In this document: piece by piece, positions 25,592 through 34,140 of the stretch
Numbering within the stretch: the stretch's first letter is position 1
Layout of the letters: the number at the start of each line of letters is the position of its first letter
Source of the DNA: Deltaproteobacteria bacterium
GTDB taxonomy: Bacteria > Myxococcota_A > Polyangia > Haliangiales > Haliangiaceae
Length of the DNA stretch: 64,000 nucleotides
Assembly (NCBI GenBank): GCA_021413675.1
Contig: JAIOQA010000108.1
Span: 31,842 to 95,841, forward strand
Direction of reading: 5' to 3'
The notes under the pieces: generated by a model
What the model was told of the DNA's origin: nothing
Database searches by the model: none
Seen by the model: only the letters and a program-made list of their open reading frames with translations
Position numbers and translations under genes: made by a program

Positions 25592-26749
25592 CTACCCGTC
25601 GGCGTCGTTCGCCTCACTGACAGTCGGGATGATGCGCTGCTCCTCGGCCTTCTCTTGCGATGCCCGAAGGTGGGCGAACGGGTCGACTGCGACGGCCGCA
25701 GCCGCCCGCGAGCTCCCCAGAATCGTCGGGTCTCGAGGATTCGCCACCATCCAAGTTTTCTGCGATGGCACGTAGTCACCTGGAACGAATGTGGCGCGCC
25801 GCACCATGACGCCGGCCGCAGATCTACCGACCCTGGCGTTTTCCAGATATTCCGCCAACGAACGGGCGAATTCGTTCGAAGCCGCACTCCAGTCGAGAAC
25901 AACCAAGACTGGCTGCCCCGCAGGCAGCTGGCGCAGTGCCTTTTTCACGGTGGCACGAATGACGCGCTCGTGCTCGTGGCTTTCTTTGAAATATAGCCCG
26001 CCAAAGCCACCGCCTCCGACACTGACCAACTCCTCGCGCGAGCGAGCCATCCACAGGGTTCCGAATTGCAGCTGCCGCATCGCGGGCAACTCGCCCGCGC
26101 GCACGACATCCCGGACGGCATCAAGGGCTTCGACTCGCAGTCGGCCCCAGTCAAACTCGGCGCGTTGCCTTAAGGTGTGGGCGTCGAGTAGGTTCGGTTT
26201 CAGATTCAATGAGATGTGGGGCGTCGGAGATGCCGCACATACCTCTGCCGTGATCTGCATGTATTGCGCCACCTCAAGCGACGCAAGCGACGACGAGTAC
26301 TGCGGTCGTTTTACTTCGATATAGCGCACTGGATCCTCGTGCACCCTAAACTCGCCACCCTCGACTGGGTACCAATCAAACGCCACGTTGTGGGTCGTCA
26401 ACGCAGCCGCAGCAGAGAGTTCACTTGCGGCCCCAGGAAATTCCTCGCGATGCAGGAGTCGTCGTCGCAGGAAGTCAGGAATCGCTCCAACGCGCGCCAG
26501 GCTCAAGCCCACGGCAATCGCGGGCCAGATCGTGATGTAGTGCGGGTAGGTCAGCGCGAGCGCCAGGGGATGAGGGGCCGCCTGCACCGCCAAGAGCTGC
26601 TCACGGTACCACGCTGACGTCACCAACTCGGCCAAGGCCGCCATCGCATCTGCAATAGCTGCTGGGCAGCGCGCGTAGAGCGGCGTCTCCTGCCATCTCC
26701 TAGCGGCGAACCAGTCCGCATCGTTCGCAATCCGGGGGGAATCGGCCAT
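25592..26749 (-). CDS. Hypothetical protein with possible PD-(D/E)XK nuclease core
   Basis: The start at 26749 (MADSPRIANDADWFAARRW) was chosen because the longer frame to 26902 adds a low-complexity segment that overlaps the genes on the other strand. The 385 residues include a helical first half (FAARRWQETPLYARCPAAIADAMAALAELV) and a segment AFDWYPVEGGEFRVHEDPVRYIEVKRPQYSS that fits the D...ExK pattern of restriction-endonuclease-like folds. The C-terminal part (PVLVVLDWSAASNEFARSLAEYLENA) looks like an alpha/beta core. I do not recognise a named family. It is divergent from 26828, and lies 143 bp from the IS. Confidence 0.65.
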   Translation of the reverse strand: MADSPRIANDADWFAARRWQETPLYARCPAAIADAMAALAELVTSAWYREQLLAVQAAPHPLALALTYPHYITIWPAIAVGLSLARVGAIPDFLRRRLLHREEFPGAASELSAAAALTTHNVAFDWYPVEGGEFRVHEDPVRYIEVKRPQYSSSLASLEVAQYMQITAEVCAASPTPHISLNLKPNLLDAHTLRQRAEFDWGRLRVEALDAVRDVVRAGELPAMRQLQFGTLWMARSREELVSVGGGGFGGLYFKESHEHERVIRATVKKALRQLPAGQPVLVVLDWSAASNEFARSLAEYLENARVGRSAAGVMVRRATFVPGDYVPSQKTWMVANPRDPTILGSSRAAAAVAVDPFAHLRASQEKAEEQRIIPTVSEANDADG

Positions 26750-26827
26750 CGGTGGGGCGCACCCATCGTCGCACTGGTCGCCCCCGATGTCCCGTGACTT
26801 TGGAACACGCGCCCCACCCGCGCGATC

Positions 26828-27106
26828 GTGCTCCTCGATCCCGAGACCGGCGCTCAGTTGCTCGAGACGGCGCACCGCCAAGAGTCGTATCCTGCCTGTC
26901 ACCCCGAGGTCGGCGGCTACAAGTTCCCCGAGCGCAGCGGCGCCGACCGCGCCCCCGACGCCAACAACTGCGCGACCTACCCTCGCCGCCTCGGCATCCC
27001 GATCCCAGAGCCCACCGGCAGCATGCGCGACTACATGCCCGAGCTAGATCGCTGGGCCACCGCCGACGCCCCCGTCGATTCCCGCACCAAGGAGCCGCAG
27101 CCATGA
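26828..27106 (+). CDS. Small hypothetical protein, possibly 5'-truncated
   Basis: A 92-codon frame begins at a GTG. Its stop overlaps the ATG of the next gene by 4 bp, which supports real translation. The protein (LLDPETGAQLLETAHRQ, SYPACHPEVGGYKFPE, NCATYPRRLGIPIPEPTGSMRDYMPELDRWA) has two cysteines and many Pro/Gly. It looks like the end of a larger folded domain rather than a complete small protein: the frame is already open for 10 codons upstream of the GTG. No family recognised. Confidence 0.5.
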   Translation: MLLDPETGAQLLETAHRQESYPACHPEVGGYKFPERSGADRAPDANNCATYPRRLGIPIPEPTGSMRDYMPELDRWATADAPVDSRTKEPQP

Positions 27107-27495
27107 CCACCGAAGACGACGACGCGATCGCCAAGCTCAAGGTGGCCGCGAAGTTCGAGCCGCCGCTCACTGGCATCGAAGAGACCCGCACCGAGTGGCT
27201 CCTCGGCCAGATGCACGTCAGCAAGCTCCGCGCCGAGGGCGGCACGAGTTGGCGAACCCGGCTCACCTCATCGAGTCGCTTCCATACTCGAGCCACCCTC
27301 GCAGATGTTGGGCCGGTGATCGGCGTGTTCCTCCGCGTGCGTGACGCGCTCCAAGACCAGCCCCCAATTGAACACCTTGCTGGATGGGTGCCTGCAGAGC
27401 GGGGTGCTGACGCCATCGAATGGATGGAGTTCCTCAACCAACAGATTCGCGTCCGAGTCGCAGAAGGCAACGACAACGCAGGTCTTGCCAAATGA
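27103..27495 (+). CDS. Small acidic hypothetical protein
   Basis: The 130-residue product starts MTTEDDDAIAKLKVAAKFEPPLTGIEETRTEWLLGQMHVSKLRAEGG. The first 48 codons have the strong G/C third-position bias of the flanks, whereas the later codons (from about 27245) are more relaxed, like the kinase gene downstream. That change suggests a junction of two sources within the gene. The end (IEWMEFLNQQIRVRVAEGNDNAGLAK) looks like an amphipathic helix. An opposite-strand frame (27268-27624) is also open, so coding direction in the second half is not certain. Function is unknown. Confidence 0.5.
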   Translation: MTTEDDDAIAKLKVAAKFEPPLTGIEETRTEWLLGQMHVSKLRAEGGTSWRTRLTSSSRFHTRATLADVGPVIGVFLRVRDALQDQPPIEHLAGWVPAERGADAIEWMEFLNQQIRVRVAEGNDNAGLAK

Positions 27496-27550
27496 TCGAT
27501 GCAACGAATCCTCACAATCCGCGTCCCGGTCGCAGTCCACACCGCCACCA

Positions 27551-28939
27551 ATGCATCGGGGGCGAGTAGTGCAACCGAAGTCCCGAGCCAAGCTGCCCGC
27601 ATCGGCGCAAGAGCGTTGGCGCATCGGCGAGCCGTTGGGTGACAGCGGTCAGTCATCATGCTGGCGAGTCACCTCCATCACAGACGGAACGAGGGGTGTC
27701 CTCAAAGTACCATTCCCGAATGGGGCAAACAAACCGCAACTAGCTCGCCTCCAACGCGAGATGGAGATACTAAGTCAAAGGGCGCACAGCGCAATCGTTG
27801 CCCTCCTGGACTATTCAACCGACGACGCGCAACCATGGCTCGTCACCCCGGAGGGCATCCCCCTGAATGAATGGTGGCTGGCGCGCCGCGAAGCAACCTC
27901 AGCAGATCTGTATCTCGAGGCTTCCGAAGTCGTGACCACATTGGCGCGCGGCCTCATCGAACTACATGACGACGGAATCATCCATCGCGATATCAAGCCA
28001 GAGAACGTCGTCATTCTGCGCGACGGCGAGCACGCCCGCGCAGTCCTGATTGACTTCGGGGTCGCATACATTCAGGACGAGGATCGCCTCACCAAGCTCG
28101 ATGGCAGGAGCGTGCGAAATGACTTCGCCACGCCACCGGCGGCTTTCTACGGCCCCATCGAAGAACCAGGTGCGTGGTGGGACTGTCTCGGGCTCGCATG
28201 GCTCTGGGCCTGGATGCTCGCCGAGCACATTCCGCGCAGGCACCTCCCGTTCAGCTGGAAGCATCACCGCCTCCTGAAGCACCCGCATTCCGAGAACCTT
28301 CGCGCGCTAGTGGCCGCATGCTCCAACGAGGACACGGGCCCAAGGAACGCAAACGAGCTACTACAGCTTGCACGAAGACTCCGACTTACTCCCACCAGCG
28401 AGAGCGGCGCCAGACAGGAACCAGACTTCACCGAGGCACAAAACACCGTCGCCAGCGGACTCGCCCAGCAGATCATCGCCACTCAAACCAGGACGGAAGC
28501 CCTCGCATCGGCCGCTGCACTCCTAAATCACCTATACTCCGAACTCATCGCCGACATGATTGAGACTGCGGCGAACTCCGGACTCCCGATCGAGCTGGCA
28601 CCCCCTTGGTCCATTATTCCACGAACCCCGCCGATGACCCCGCTCACCCACCCCAACGTTTCGCAACTCACACTGATCGAGTTCACAGGACGGCGAGCAA
28701 TCGGAGACTTCACGATTCGCCTCTCTGCCTGGTACCAGCAGGGGTCAGTCGGCACACTTCCGGTGGTCACAGCGATCACGACAGAGGGGTGCGGGGGAAC
28801 AGCAGCCCACTTCACGCACAGGACAGACGGCGCCCTGCTCACGCATCCGCAGTGCGCGCCTATGGACGACAACGGCATCCACAGGGTCTTCGTTGAGATC
28901 ATGCAAAACCCGAGCACTTGGTCGCCTGCCATACACTAG
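27551..28939 (+). CDS. Ser/Thr protein kinase with extra C-terminal domain
   Basis: The ATG at 27551 (MHRGRVVQPKS) precedes a complete Hanks-type kinase domain: Gly loop LGDSGQSSCW, Lys52 (GVLKV), Glu70 in helix C, catalytic loop HRDIKPEN (145-152) and DFG (168-170). There is no transmembrane segment, unlike most PknB-type receptors, so it is cytoplasmic. The last 200 residues (LAQQIIATQTRTEALASAAALLNHLYSELI; WSIIPRTPPMTPLTHPNVSQLTLIEFTGRR) form an unrecognised domain. The gene is less GC-rich than the flanks. It is followed 23 bp later by a HEPN-motif gene, so a kinase-controlled effector pair is plausible. Confidence 0.88.
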   Translation: MHRGRVVQPKSRAKLPASAQERWRIGEPLGDSGQSSCWRVTSITDGTRGVLKVPFPNGANKPQLARLQREMEILSQRAHSAIVALLDYSTDDAQPWLVTPEGIPLNEWWLARREATSADLYLEASEVVTTLARGLIELHDDGIIHRDIKPENVVILRDGEHARAVLIDFGVAYIQDEDRLTKLDGRSVRNDFATPPAAFYGPIEEPGAWWDCLGLAWLWAWMLAEHIPRRHLPFSWKHHRLLKHPHSENLRALVAACSNEDTGPRNANELLQLARRLRLTPTSESGARQEPDFTEAQNTVASGLAQQIIATQTRTEALASAAALLNHLYSELIADMIETAANSGLPIELAPPWSIIPRTPPMTPLTHPNVSQLTLIEFTGRRAIGDFTIRLSAWYQQGSVGTLPVVTAITTEGCGGTAAHFTHRTDGALLTHPQCAPMDDNGIHRVFVEIMQNPSTWSPAIH

Positions 28940-28962
28940 AACGCCAAGGCTGAGGATTTACG

Positions 28963-29892
28963 ATGAACGACGCAAGACGCGCAAAGAACGCATCCGTGAT
29001 GATGCTGATCGAAGAGCAAGAGCAGCGGCTTCTTGGGATGCATCGTCGGCTCTGCGGCCTGCAGGCGCTCGAAAACGAGCTTGTACGGCGCCTTGGCGAG
29101 CATCCGTTTATCATTCGGAATGACCTCCTATGGATCTCCCTGCTCGATACCCGCGACGCGCTCGTCATTCTCATGGCGTCCTGGGTTCGAGGAATGACTG
29201 AGGGAGGTGGATTCTTTGCTCGCCTGAAGGGCACTGGGAGCAACGCGCTCTTTGTAGCTCGACCGAAGAAAGACGATGAGGACGAAACCGCGGAGCGGCG
29301 CGAGCGTTTCGAGTCGCGATTTCCTGCGTCAGCAGCGGCTGGCTCAGTCCGCCACGAACACGTCGACGAACTCAAGGATTCCCTGTACAAAGCCCTCAAG
29401 CACGTCGTAGAAGACCGCGACTCGTTCCGCGCACACCCATACGAGGCTGGAGGGAAGGCGACCGCGCGAATGCTAGCCATTCACGAGATACACGCTGCCC
29501 TCGTCTACGCAGAAGATCTCATCAACGATCTCCGACTATTCGCGGATGGTTCTACCATGAACTACCACAACTCGATTGGCGCCATGCCTGACAGCAATGC
29601 GGCCGAGGACATGGTTGACCTCCTGATGTTCGGCACCGTCGACAATCTGATCGCGGACACAGGCGCCGGGGGGCACCTGCACGGGTGCAGCGGAGCCTAC
29701 TGGTGGCAACACAGGTCTGCATTTCTGTCACAGCTTCAGCGACTGCACACCGCGCGCGTCGAAGGCGAGTCCGACTTGCCAGTGAACGCGGACGCTCTGG
29801 TGGCGGCCGCAACAAGGGCAATAACCGCCACCCGACTGGCGCAGGATGTCACGGTCCGCGATCCGTACGGCGACACTACGAAGCTGGGGTAG
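28963..29892 (+). CDS. Helical protein with HEPN-like RDSFRAH motif
   Basis: The 309 residues are almost entirely helical by pattern. Residues 152-158 read RDSFRAH, matching the R-x(4-6)-H signature of HEPN ribonucleases, after a helix DELKDSLYKALKHVVED. An acidic loop (KKDDEDETAERRERF) splits the protein. A C-terminal Gly/His segment (GAGGHLHGCSGAYWWQHRSAF) is unusual. HEPN proteins are common RNases of toxin, abortive-infection and CRISPR-associated systems. Since one motif is the main evidence, the assignment is tentative. It is co-directional with the kinase (23 bp gap), which could control it. Confidence 0.65.
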   Translation: MNDARRAKNASVMMLIEEQEQRLLGMHRRLCGLQALENELVRRLGEHPFIIRNDLLWISLLDTRDALVILMASWVRGMTEGGGFFARLKGTGSNALFVARPKKDDEDETAERRERFESRFPASAAAGSVRHEHVDELKDSLYKALKHVVEDRDSFRAHPYEAGGKATARMLAIHEIHAALVYAEDLINDLRLFADGSTMNYHNSIGAMPDSNAAEDMVDLLMFGTVDNLIADTGAGGHLHGCSGAYWWQHRSAFLSQLQRLHTARVEGESDLPVNADALVAAATRAITATRLAQDVTVRDPYGDTTKLG

Positions 29893-30280
29893 CACATGGG
29901 GCCCGCGCGGCAGGCTCGTTCCGCGCCAGACCGCGGAGCTAGCACCCAATCAACCGGAGCCCTACATGTGGCCGCGCGGACGACGTGCTAGGCTCACTGC
30001 GATGGAGAGCCTCACCGACGAGACCGAAGCCGCGCTGAAGCGGGGAGCCGATGAAGCGGCGGGGCTGTCCGGGTCTGGAGCCTTCGACAGATTCGGCGCG
30101 GGCGGGATTGGGGCTGATGCGCCTGCCCCCGGCGGCACGCCAATCGGGGACGGCGTGTCCAGCCGCGACACGAGCCGGGTTCGCTCCTCGGCCCTAGGTG
30201 TGGACGCCAGCGTCTCCCGAGCATACGCGTGTCTCGACTTCGAGGTGGGCGTTGCAACGCGACCGCGCCTATCGCACGGC

Positions 30281-30964
30281 ATGAGGCGCCGTTCCCTCGC
30301 CGCAATATTCGTGGTAGCCGCCGTTGTGCTCTCCGTCCGGGTGGGAGTTGCCGGCGGCGCAAAGGTGGGCGTGTTGCCGCCGGGCAGTGGCTGGTACTGC
30401 TTTGAGATCCCGGGCGGTGGGATGGGTGCATGTTCCAGAACCAAGAACTCGTGCGAGATAGCCCGCCATGACCATTGGAAGGGCGCTGAGACTGAAGATA
30501 GCCGATGCCTGCCTCAACCCAAGACGGCGGTGCTCACCTATTGGCTAGTAATGCTCGACCGCTGGGGATGGACCGCTACGCGCGCTGTATCTGAGTGCAA
30601 GAAGTTCCGCGCGTACCTGGTGCAAAAGGGCGACGACAACACGAAGCTATCCAGTTGCACGGTCGTGGGCATGACATCGGGTTCAAAGCTCGATCGAAAG
30701 GTCATACCTAGAGGCAGCGGCTGGCTATGCCTGACCTGGGGCACGCTCGGTGGGACATGCCTCCGGTCGCAGGAAGAGTGCGCCGCCAAGCACGACAGTC
30801 TGGCCGCTGACTCCGACTACTCGGATGTAGCCGACTGCGAGGCCAGCACCTCGGCGTTTGCGAGCACTGCCAATGGAAGCGCGTACATCTTTCCGACGCG
30901 TGAGATGTGCGAGGACTCACTAAACTATATAGCAGGTGCTTCCTTGTGCGCAGAGATTCCCTAG
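30281..30964 (+). CDS. Secreted Cys-rich protein with duplicated GSGWxC motif
   Basis: The ATG at 30281 opens MRRRSLAAIFVVAAVVLSVRVGVAGG, a signal sequence. The mature part has a duplicated module: LPPGSGWYCFEIPGGGMGACSRTKNSC and IPRGSGWLCLTWGTLGGTCLRSQEEC, each with three cysteines and a GSGW core, plus a C-terminal cysteine pair. This suggests two disulfide-stabilised repeats. The frame is open back to an ATG at 30002, which would add 93 residues before the signal. I consider that less likely but cannot exclude a membrane protein with a cytoplasmic N-terminus. Between 29893 and 30280 I see no other gene. Function is unknown; it may belong to the secreted cluster on the other side. Confidence 0.6.
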   Translation: MRRRSLAAIFVVAAVVLSVRVGVAGGAKVGVLPPGSGWYCFEIPGGGMGACSRTKNSCEIARHDHWKGAETEDSRCLPQPKTAVLTYWLVMLDRWGWTATRAVSECKKFRAYLVQKGDDNTKLSSCTVVGMTSGSKLDRKVIPRGSGWLCLTWGTLGGTCLRSQEECAAKHDSLAADSDYSDVADCEASTSAFASTANGSAYIFPTREMCEDSLNYIAGASLCAEIP

Positions 30965-31131
30965 TACCGGCCGAGCTCTAATCGGACCATGTGCTCGACA
31001 TCTTGATTCGGAACATGGACCGCGCAGAGCGCGCGTTGGGACAAGCGCTCATTGGGACTTTCCACGTCTTACGATGACTGATAGGACGCGAGGATGAGGC
31101 GCCGGCTTCGGCGGCCGTTGGCCGCGCGGCG

Positions 31132-31944
31132 CTACCTTCGGGTCTTGAACCCGAGGCCAACGTTATCCGCTGGGTTCTGGATCGTGTTCGGCCACAACCA
31201 GCGGCGCAGCTCGAGTGTCGCGCGGAGGAACTCGGGGTCCCAGGTCTCGACGATGGTTGGGTAGGCATCAATCAGGAGGCTCCCGTTGATCTCCTGCACG
31301 GCGATCGCGCCGGCGGCGGTCGCCTGGTCAGCGGTGACCTGGCTCGCCAGCTTCGGGCCGAGGAGAGTGACGGGGTAGAGGCGGCGGGCCTTCTCCCAGC
31401 GGAGGTAGTCCTTGCGGTCGAAGGACATGCGATCCCGGAACGCGGGCGCTTCGGGGTCGTAGTCGATCGTGTCGCCGATCTCGCAATGACCCTGATGAAA
31501 GGTCGGCGCCCGAAACACGCCACCGGAGATGGGCGACCCGAGGCGCGCAGCGGCCTCAAGTAGCTGGCGGCCCACGGCGACCACGACATCGGGCGTCCAG
31601 GCCCTCGTTTCGCACACGAACCCGATCGAACGCGGCCCGGTGGGGGCACGGTGCGGATCCGGATCGGAACGAACCTGGAGCTTGGCAACCATGTCCGGAC
31701 TGTCCGGGGACCCGACGCGCAGGTTGATGACGGCCACGTCGGCATTGGCCAGGGCTTCATCGACCGCCTTGCGCGCGTACCCGCGCCACTTGCCCTGATG
31801 GAACGGCATCCGGTACAGCGACATCTGGCTGAGCTTCGTGAGTCCCAGCCCGGACTCCAGTACCTCTACCGCAGCCTCTACCAGGCCCGCTGCGCCCGCC
31901 GGATCGGCGCCGAAGTACACGAACGCGCCGGCTCCCACGCTCAT
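31132..31944 (-). CDS. Candidate immunity protein for the adjacent nuclease-like toxin
   Basis: The ATG at 31944 overlaps the TGA of the toxin-like gene (31941-31943), a tight translational coupling typical of effector/immunity pairs. The 270-residue protein starts MSVGAGAFVYFGADPAG without a signal peptide. It ends LLIDAYPTIVETWDPEFLRATLELRRWLWPNTIQNPADNVGLGFKTRR. The alternating layout, with an acidic and aromatic C-terminal helix, resembles Imm52/DUF5953-type immunity proteins, but I infer this by eye. Its last 75 bp have a degenerate copy near 41.55 kb. It presumably binds and blocks the nuclease domain in the cytoplasm. Confidence 0.75.
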   Translation of the reverse strand: MSVGAGAFVYFGADPAGAAGLVEAAVEVLESGLGLTKLSQMSLYRMPFHQGKWRGYARKAVDEALANADVAVINLRVGSPDSPDMVAKLQVRSDPDPHRAPTGPRSIGFVCETRAWTPDVVVAVGRQLLEAAARLGSPISGGVFRAPTFHQGHCEIGDTIDYDPEAPAFRDRMSFDRKDYLRWEKARRLYPVTLLGPKLASQVTADQATAAGAIAVQEINGSLLIDAYPTIVETWDPEFLRATLELRRWLWPNTIQNPADNVGLGFKTRR

Positions 31945-34118
31945 TGCTCGCACTCGTACCGTCGCGCGCATCGATCGTAGGGCTTGGTGGTCGCCTTGAA
32001 GAGGAGCGTGTCTTTGGTCTTGTCGGCGTCCCTCCCCTCGCGACAGTTCGCTTCGACCAGCGTCTGGAACTCATGCCCGCCCAGGTTCGAATCGGCGTCC
32101 GCCTCGGCCCGCATCTTCTCCTGGTAGTAGCGCTGAACCGCGACGCGATAGGTCTCGGCCTGATCGTCGCCGTTCACACCCCGCGGCTTGAACTCGTAGA
32201 TCCAGCACTCCCCCTTGCCGTTCACGACGACGCAGTCAGGGCGCTGCCGGCTGAGGCCGGGGAACCCAGACTTGTCGTAGAGGTTGCAGCTGAACTCGCC
32301 GTTCATCCGGTCGTGTTGCTGCTTGCCAAAGGCGGTCACGAACGCGACCGCGGGGTTGTTGGTCCCCTTCCACTCCTTGTTCTTGTCCTGGAGCTTCTCG
32401 AGCCGGCGCTTCTGTTTCTCCAGCTCCTTGAGGACCTCGCCAGCGGCCGCCGCGTACTTCGCCTTGGTCTGGAGTCGCTTCCCCGTCGCCGCGAGAGTCG
32501 TGTACGAATCGCCGATCAGGTCGGCGATCGTTGCGCGCTCGCGTTCGATGACCTCCGCGGTCTTCTGCTCGACGACGCTGTCCTCTGGTTCTTCGTTGGG
32601 TTCGAACTCGACGGAGCACCACGCATCCCACAGCTCCTGCATGTCCTTGCAGTCCAGAATGTAGACACCTCGTGCCTTGGCCTCCCAGTCCCCTGCCTCC
32701 TTCTGGTAGGTCGCCAGTTCGTTGGACGTGGTGTTGCCCAGGTCGTTCAGGAAGCGCTCGACGGCAGGGTTGCGGTCGCCCTTCGCGAGATCATCGCACT
32801 CGCTGTGCGTCAGCTGGGCCTGCTTGTCCCAGTACTCGTAGATCGCGGCGGCCGACCCGCGCAGCACATCCTTGAGGTTGCGCCATCGTTCGTCGCGCGG
32901 GTCGAAGGCCTCCACGGTCGACTTGAGGCCGGTCATGGTCGAGCGGAACTGGTCCATCGCGGTGAGGGCGGTCCGGTAGTGCTCGCCCCGCTCGCGCGCC
33001 TTGGCGGGGACCTCGGTGAGTCCGTCGGGATCGTGCGCCTCGAGCGCGGCCTTCATCATCTCGCCGAGGGCGACCGCGTCGGCCTTGCAGGCGTCGTCCG
33101 CGGGGTCGAGCCCGTGATGCGAGACTTTGAGCGCCCGCAACGACCGCGCGGCCGGCTCGAAGCTGCGCACGTACTCGGGCCACTGCTCCGCGATCGCGGT
33201 GGCCTTGCGATCGGTGCCCTTGATGCTGTCGACCTCGGTCACCAGGCTGGCGATCTCGCTCATCGTCGACAGGGCCTCGTCCATCTTGCCAGGATCGCTC
33301 GCGCCGACGACGTCCTTCACGAGGGACTCGATGCGCTTGAGCTTCTCGTCGAGCTTCGCGTAGATCGCGTCCTTGCCCTGCGCGGTGTTCGCCAGGTTGC
33401 GCAGCACGCGGTCGACGACCGGGTGCCGGTCGCGCTGGCGCAGGTCCTTGCAGGCGGCGTCCGCCTGCGTGTAGTCGCGCTGCCACGCATCGAGGATCTC
33501 GCGCGTATCCGACTGCAGCTTGCTCGAGACGTACGACCATTGCTCGTCGGAGATCGAGAAGCGCGCGGCCTCGCCGGCCCAACGCTGCATCTCGTCCTTC
33601 TTGCGGTCGGCGTCGCGAAACCAGTCCTCGGCCTTGCCGCCCACGTCGAGGGCGAGCCGGCGCAGCTCCTCGATCCGCGTGCCATCCTTGGCGCGCTCGA
33701 ACTGCTCGGCCTGCTCGACCAGCTGCTTGTCGAGGTCCTGGCAGCGACGCGGCAGCTCGGCGACGCTGCGCTGGTCGTTCTTGAGCTGCACCAGGTTCTG
33801 CGACGCGCGATCGAAGTCGTCGCAGTAGCGCGGATAGGAGGAAACGTACTTATTGGCGAGCGAGTCATCGCCCTTGACGCGCTCGAGCGACGACACCTTT
33901 GACCGCACGTCGCGCACCTTGCTGCGTGCCGACTCGATGTCGCTGGCGCTCGAGTCTGAGACCGCGCCATCGAGCGAGCTCGCCGCGTCGCGCAGCATCC
34001 CGTCGATGTCGCGGATCAGCGACTGCCGATCCGACTCGTCATCGGCGTAGCCAACCTTGATCGCGAAAAGAACCACGACTGCCACGAGGGCAGCGAACAA
34101 CGCGCGCTTCATCTCCAT
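31941..34118 (-). CDS. Secreted coiled-coil protein with C-terminal PD-(D/E)XK-like nuclease (polymorphic toxin candidate)
   Basis: I picked the ATG at 34118; GTG 34121 and ATG 34112 are alternatives. MEMKRALFAALVAVVVLFAIKVGYA is a signal peptide. About 500 residues of helical/coiled-coil sequence follow, with an internal duplication: CKDLRQRDRHPVVDRVLRNLANT and CDDLAKGDRNPAVERFLNDLGNT. A Lys/Glu coiled coil (LKELEKQKRRLEKLQDKNKEW) precedes a domain of about 110 residues with CNLYDKSGFPGLSRQRPDCVVVNGKGECWIYEFKPRGVNGDDQ. The D...E-x-K (DCVVVN...YEFK) fits the PD-(D/E)XK nuclease core. The architecture (export signal, stalk, nuclease tip, coupled small gene) matches polymorphic toxins. The delivery route is unknown. 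Confidence 0.8.
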   Translation of the reverse strand: MEMKRALFAALVAVVVLFAIKVGYADDESDRQSLIRDIDGMLRDAASSLDGAVSDSSASDIESARSKVRDVRSKVSSLERVKGDDSLANKYVSSYPRYCDDFDRASQNLVQLKNDQRSVAELPRRCQDLDKQLVEQAEQFERAKDGTRIEELRRLALDVGGKAEDWFRDADRKKDEMQRWAGEAARFSISDEQWSYVSSKLQSDTREILDAWQRDYTQADAACKDLRQRDRHPVVDRVLRNLANTAQGKDAIYAKLDEKLKRIESLVKDVVGASDPGKMDEALSTMSEIASLVTEVDSIKGTDRKATAIAEQWPEYVRSFEPAARSLRALKVSHHGLDPADDACKADAVALGEMMKAALEAHDPDGLTEVPAKARERGEHYRTALTAMDQFRSTMTGLKSTVEAFDPRDERWRNLKDVLRGSAAAIYEYWDKQAQLTHSECDDLAKGDRNPAVERFLNDLGNTTSNELATYQKEAGDWEAKARGVYILDCKDMQELWDAWCSVEFEPNEEPEDSVVEQKTAEVIERERATIADLIGDSYTTLAATGKRLQTKAKYAAAAGEVLKELEKQKRRLEKLQDKNKEWKGTNNPAVAFVTAFGKQQHDRMNGEFSCNLYDKSGFPGLSRQRPDCVVVNGKGECWIYEFKPRGVNGDDQAETYRVAVQRYYQEKMRAEADADSNLGGHEFQTLVEANCREGRDADKTKDTLLFKATTKPYDRCARRYECEQ

Positions 34119-34140
34119 CACCTATCCCGCCGCGTGGCGA

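Noticed and set aside
31944..33902. 650-codon + strand frame opposite the toxin gene
   Set aside because: Composition (Arg/Leu/Val/His-rich, no domain) is typical of a shadow; the opposite strand has a signal peptide and coiled coils.
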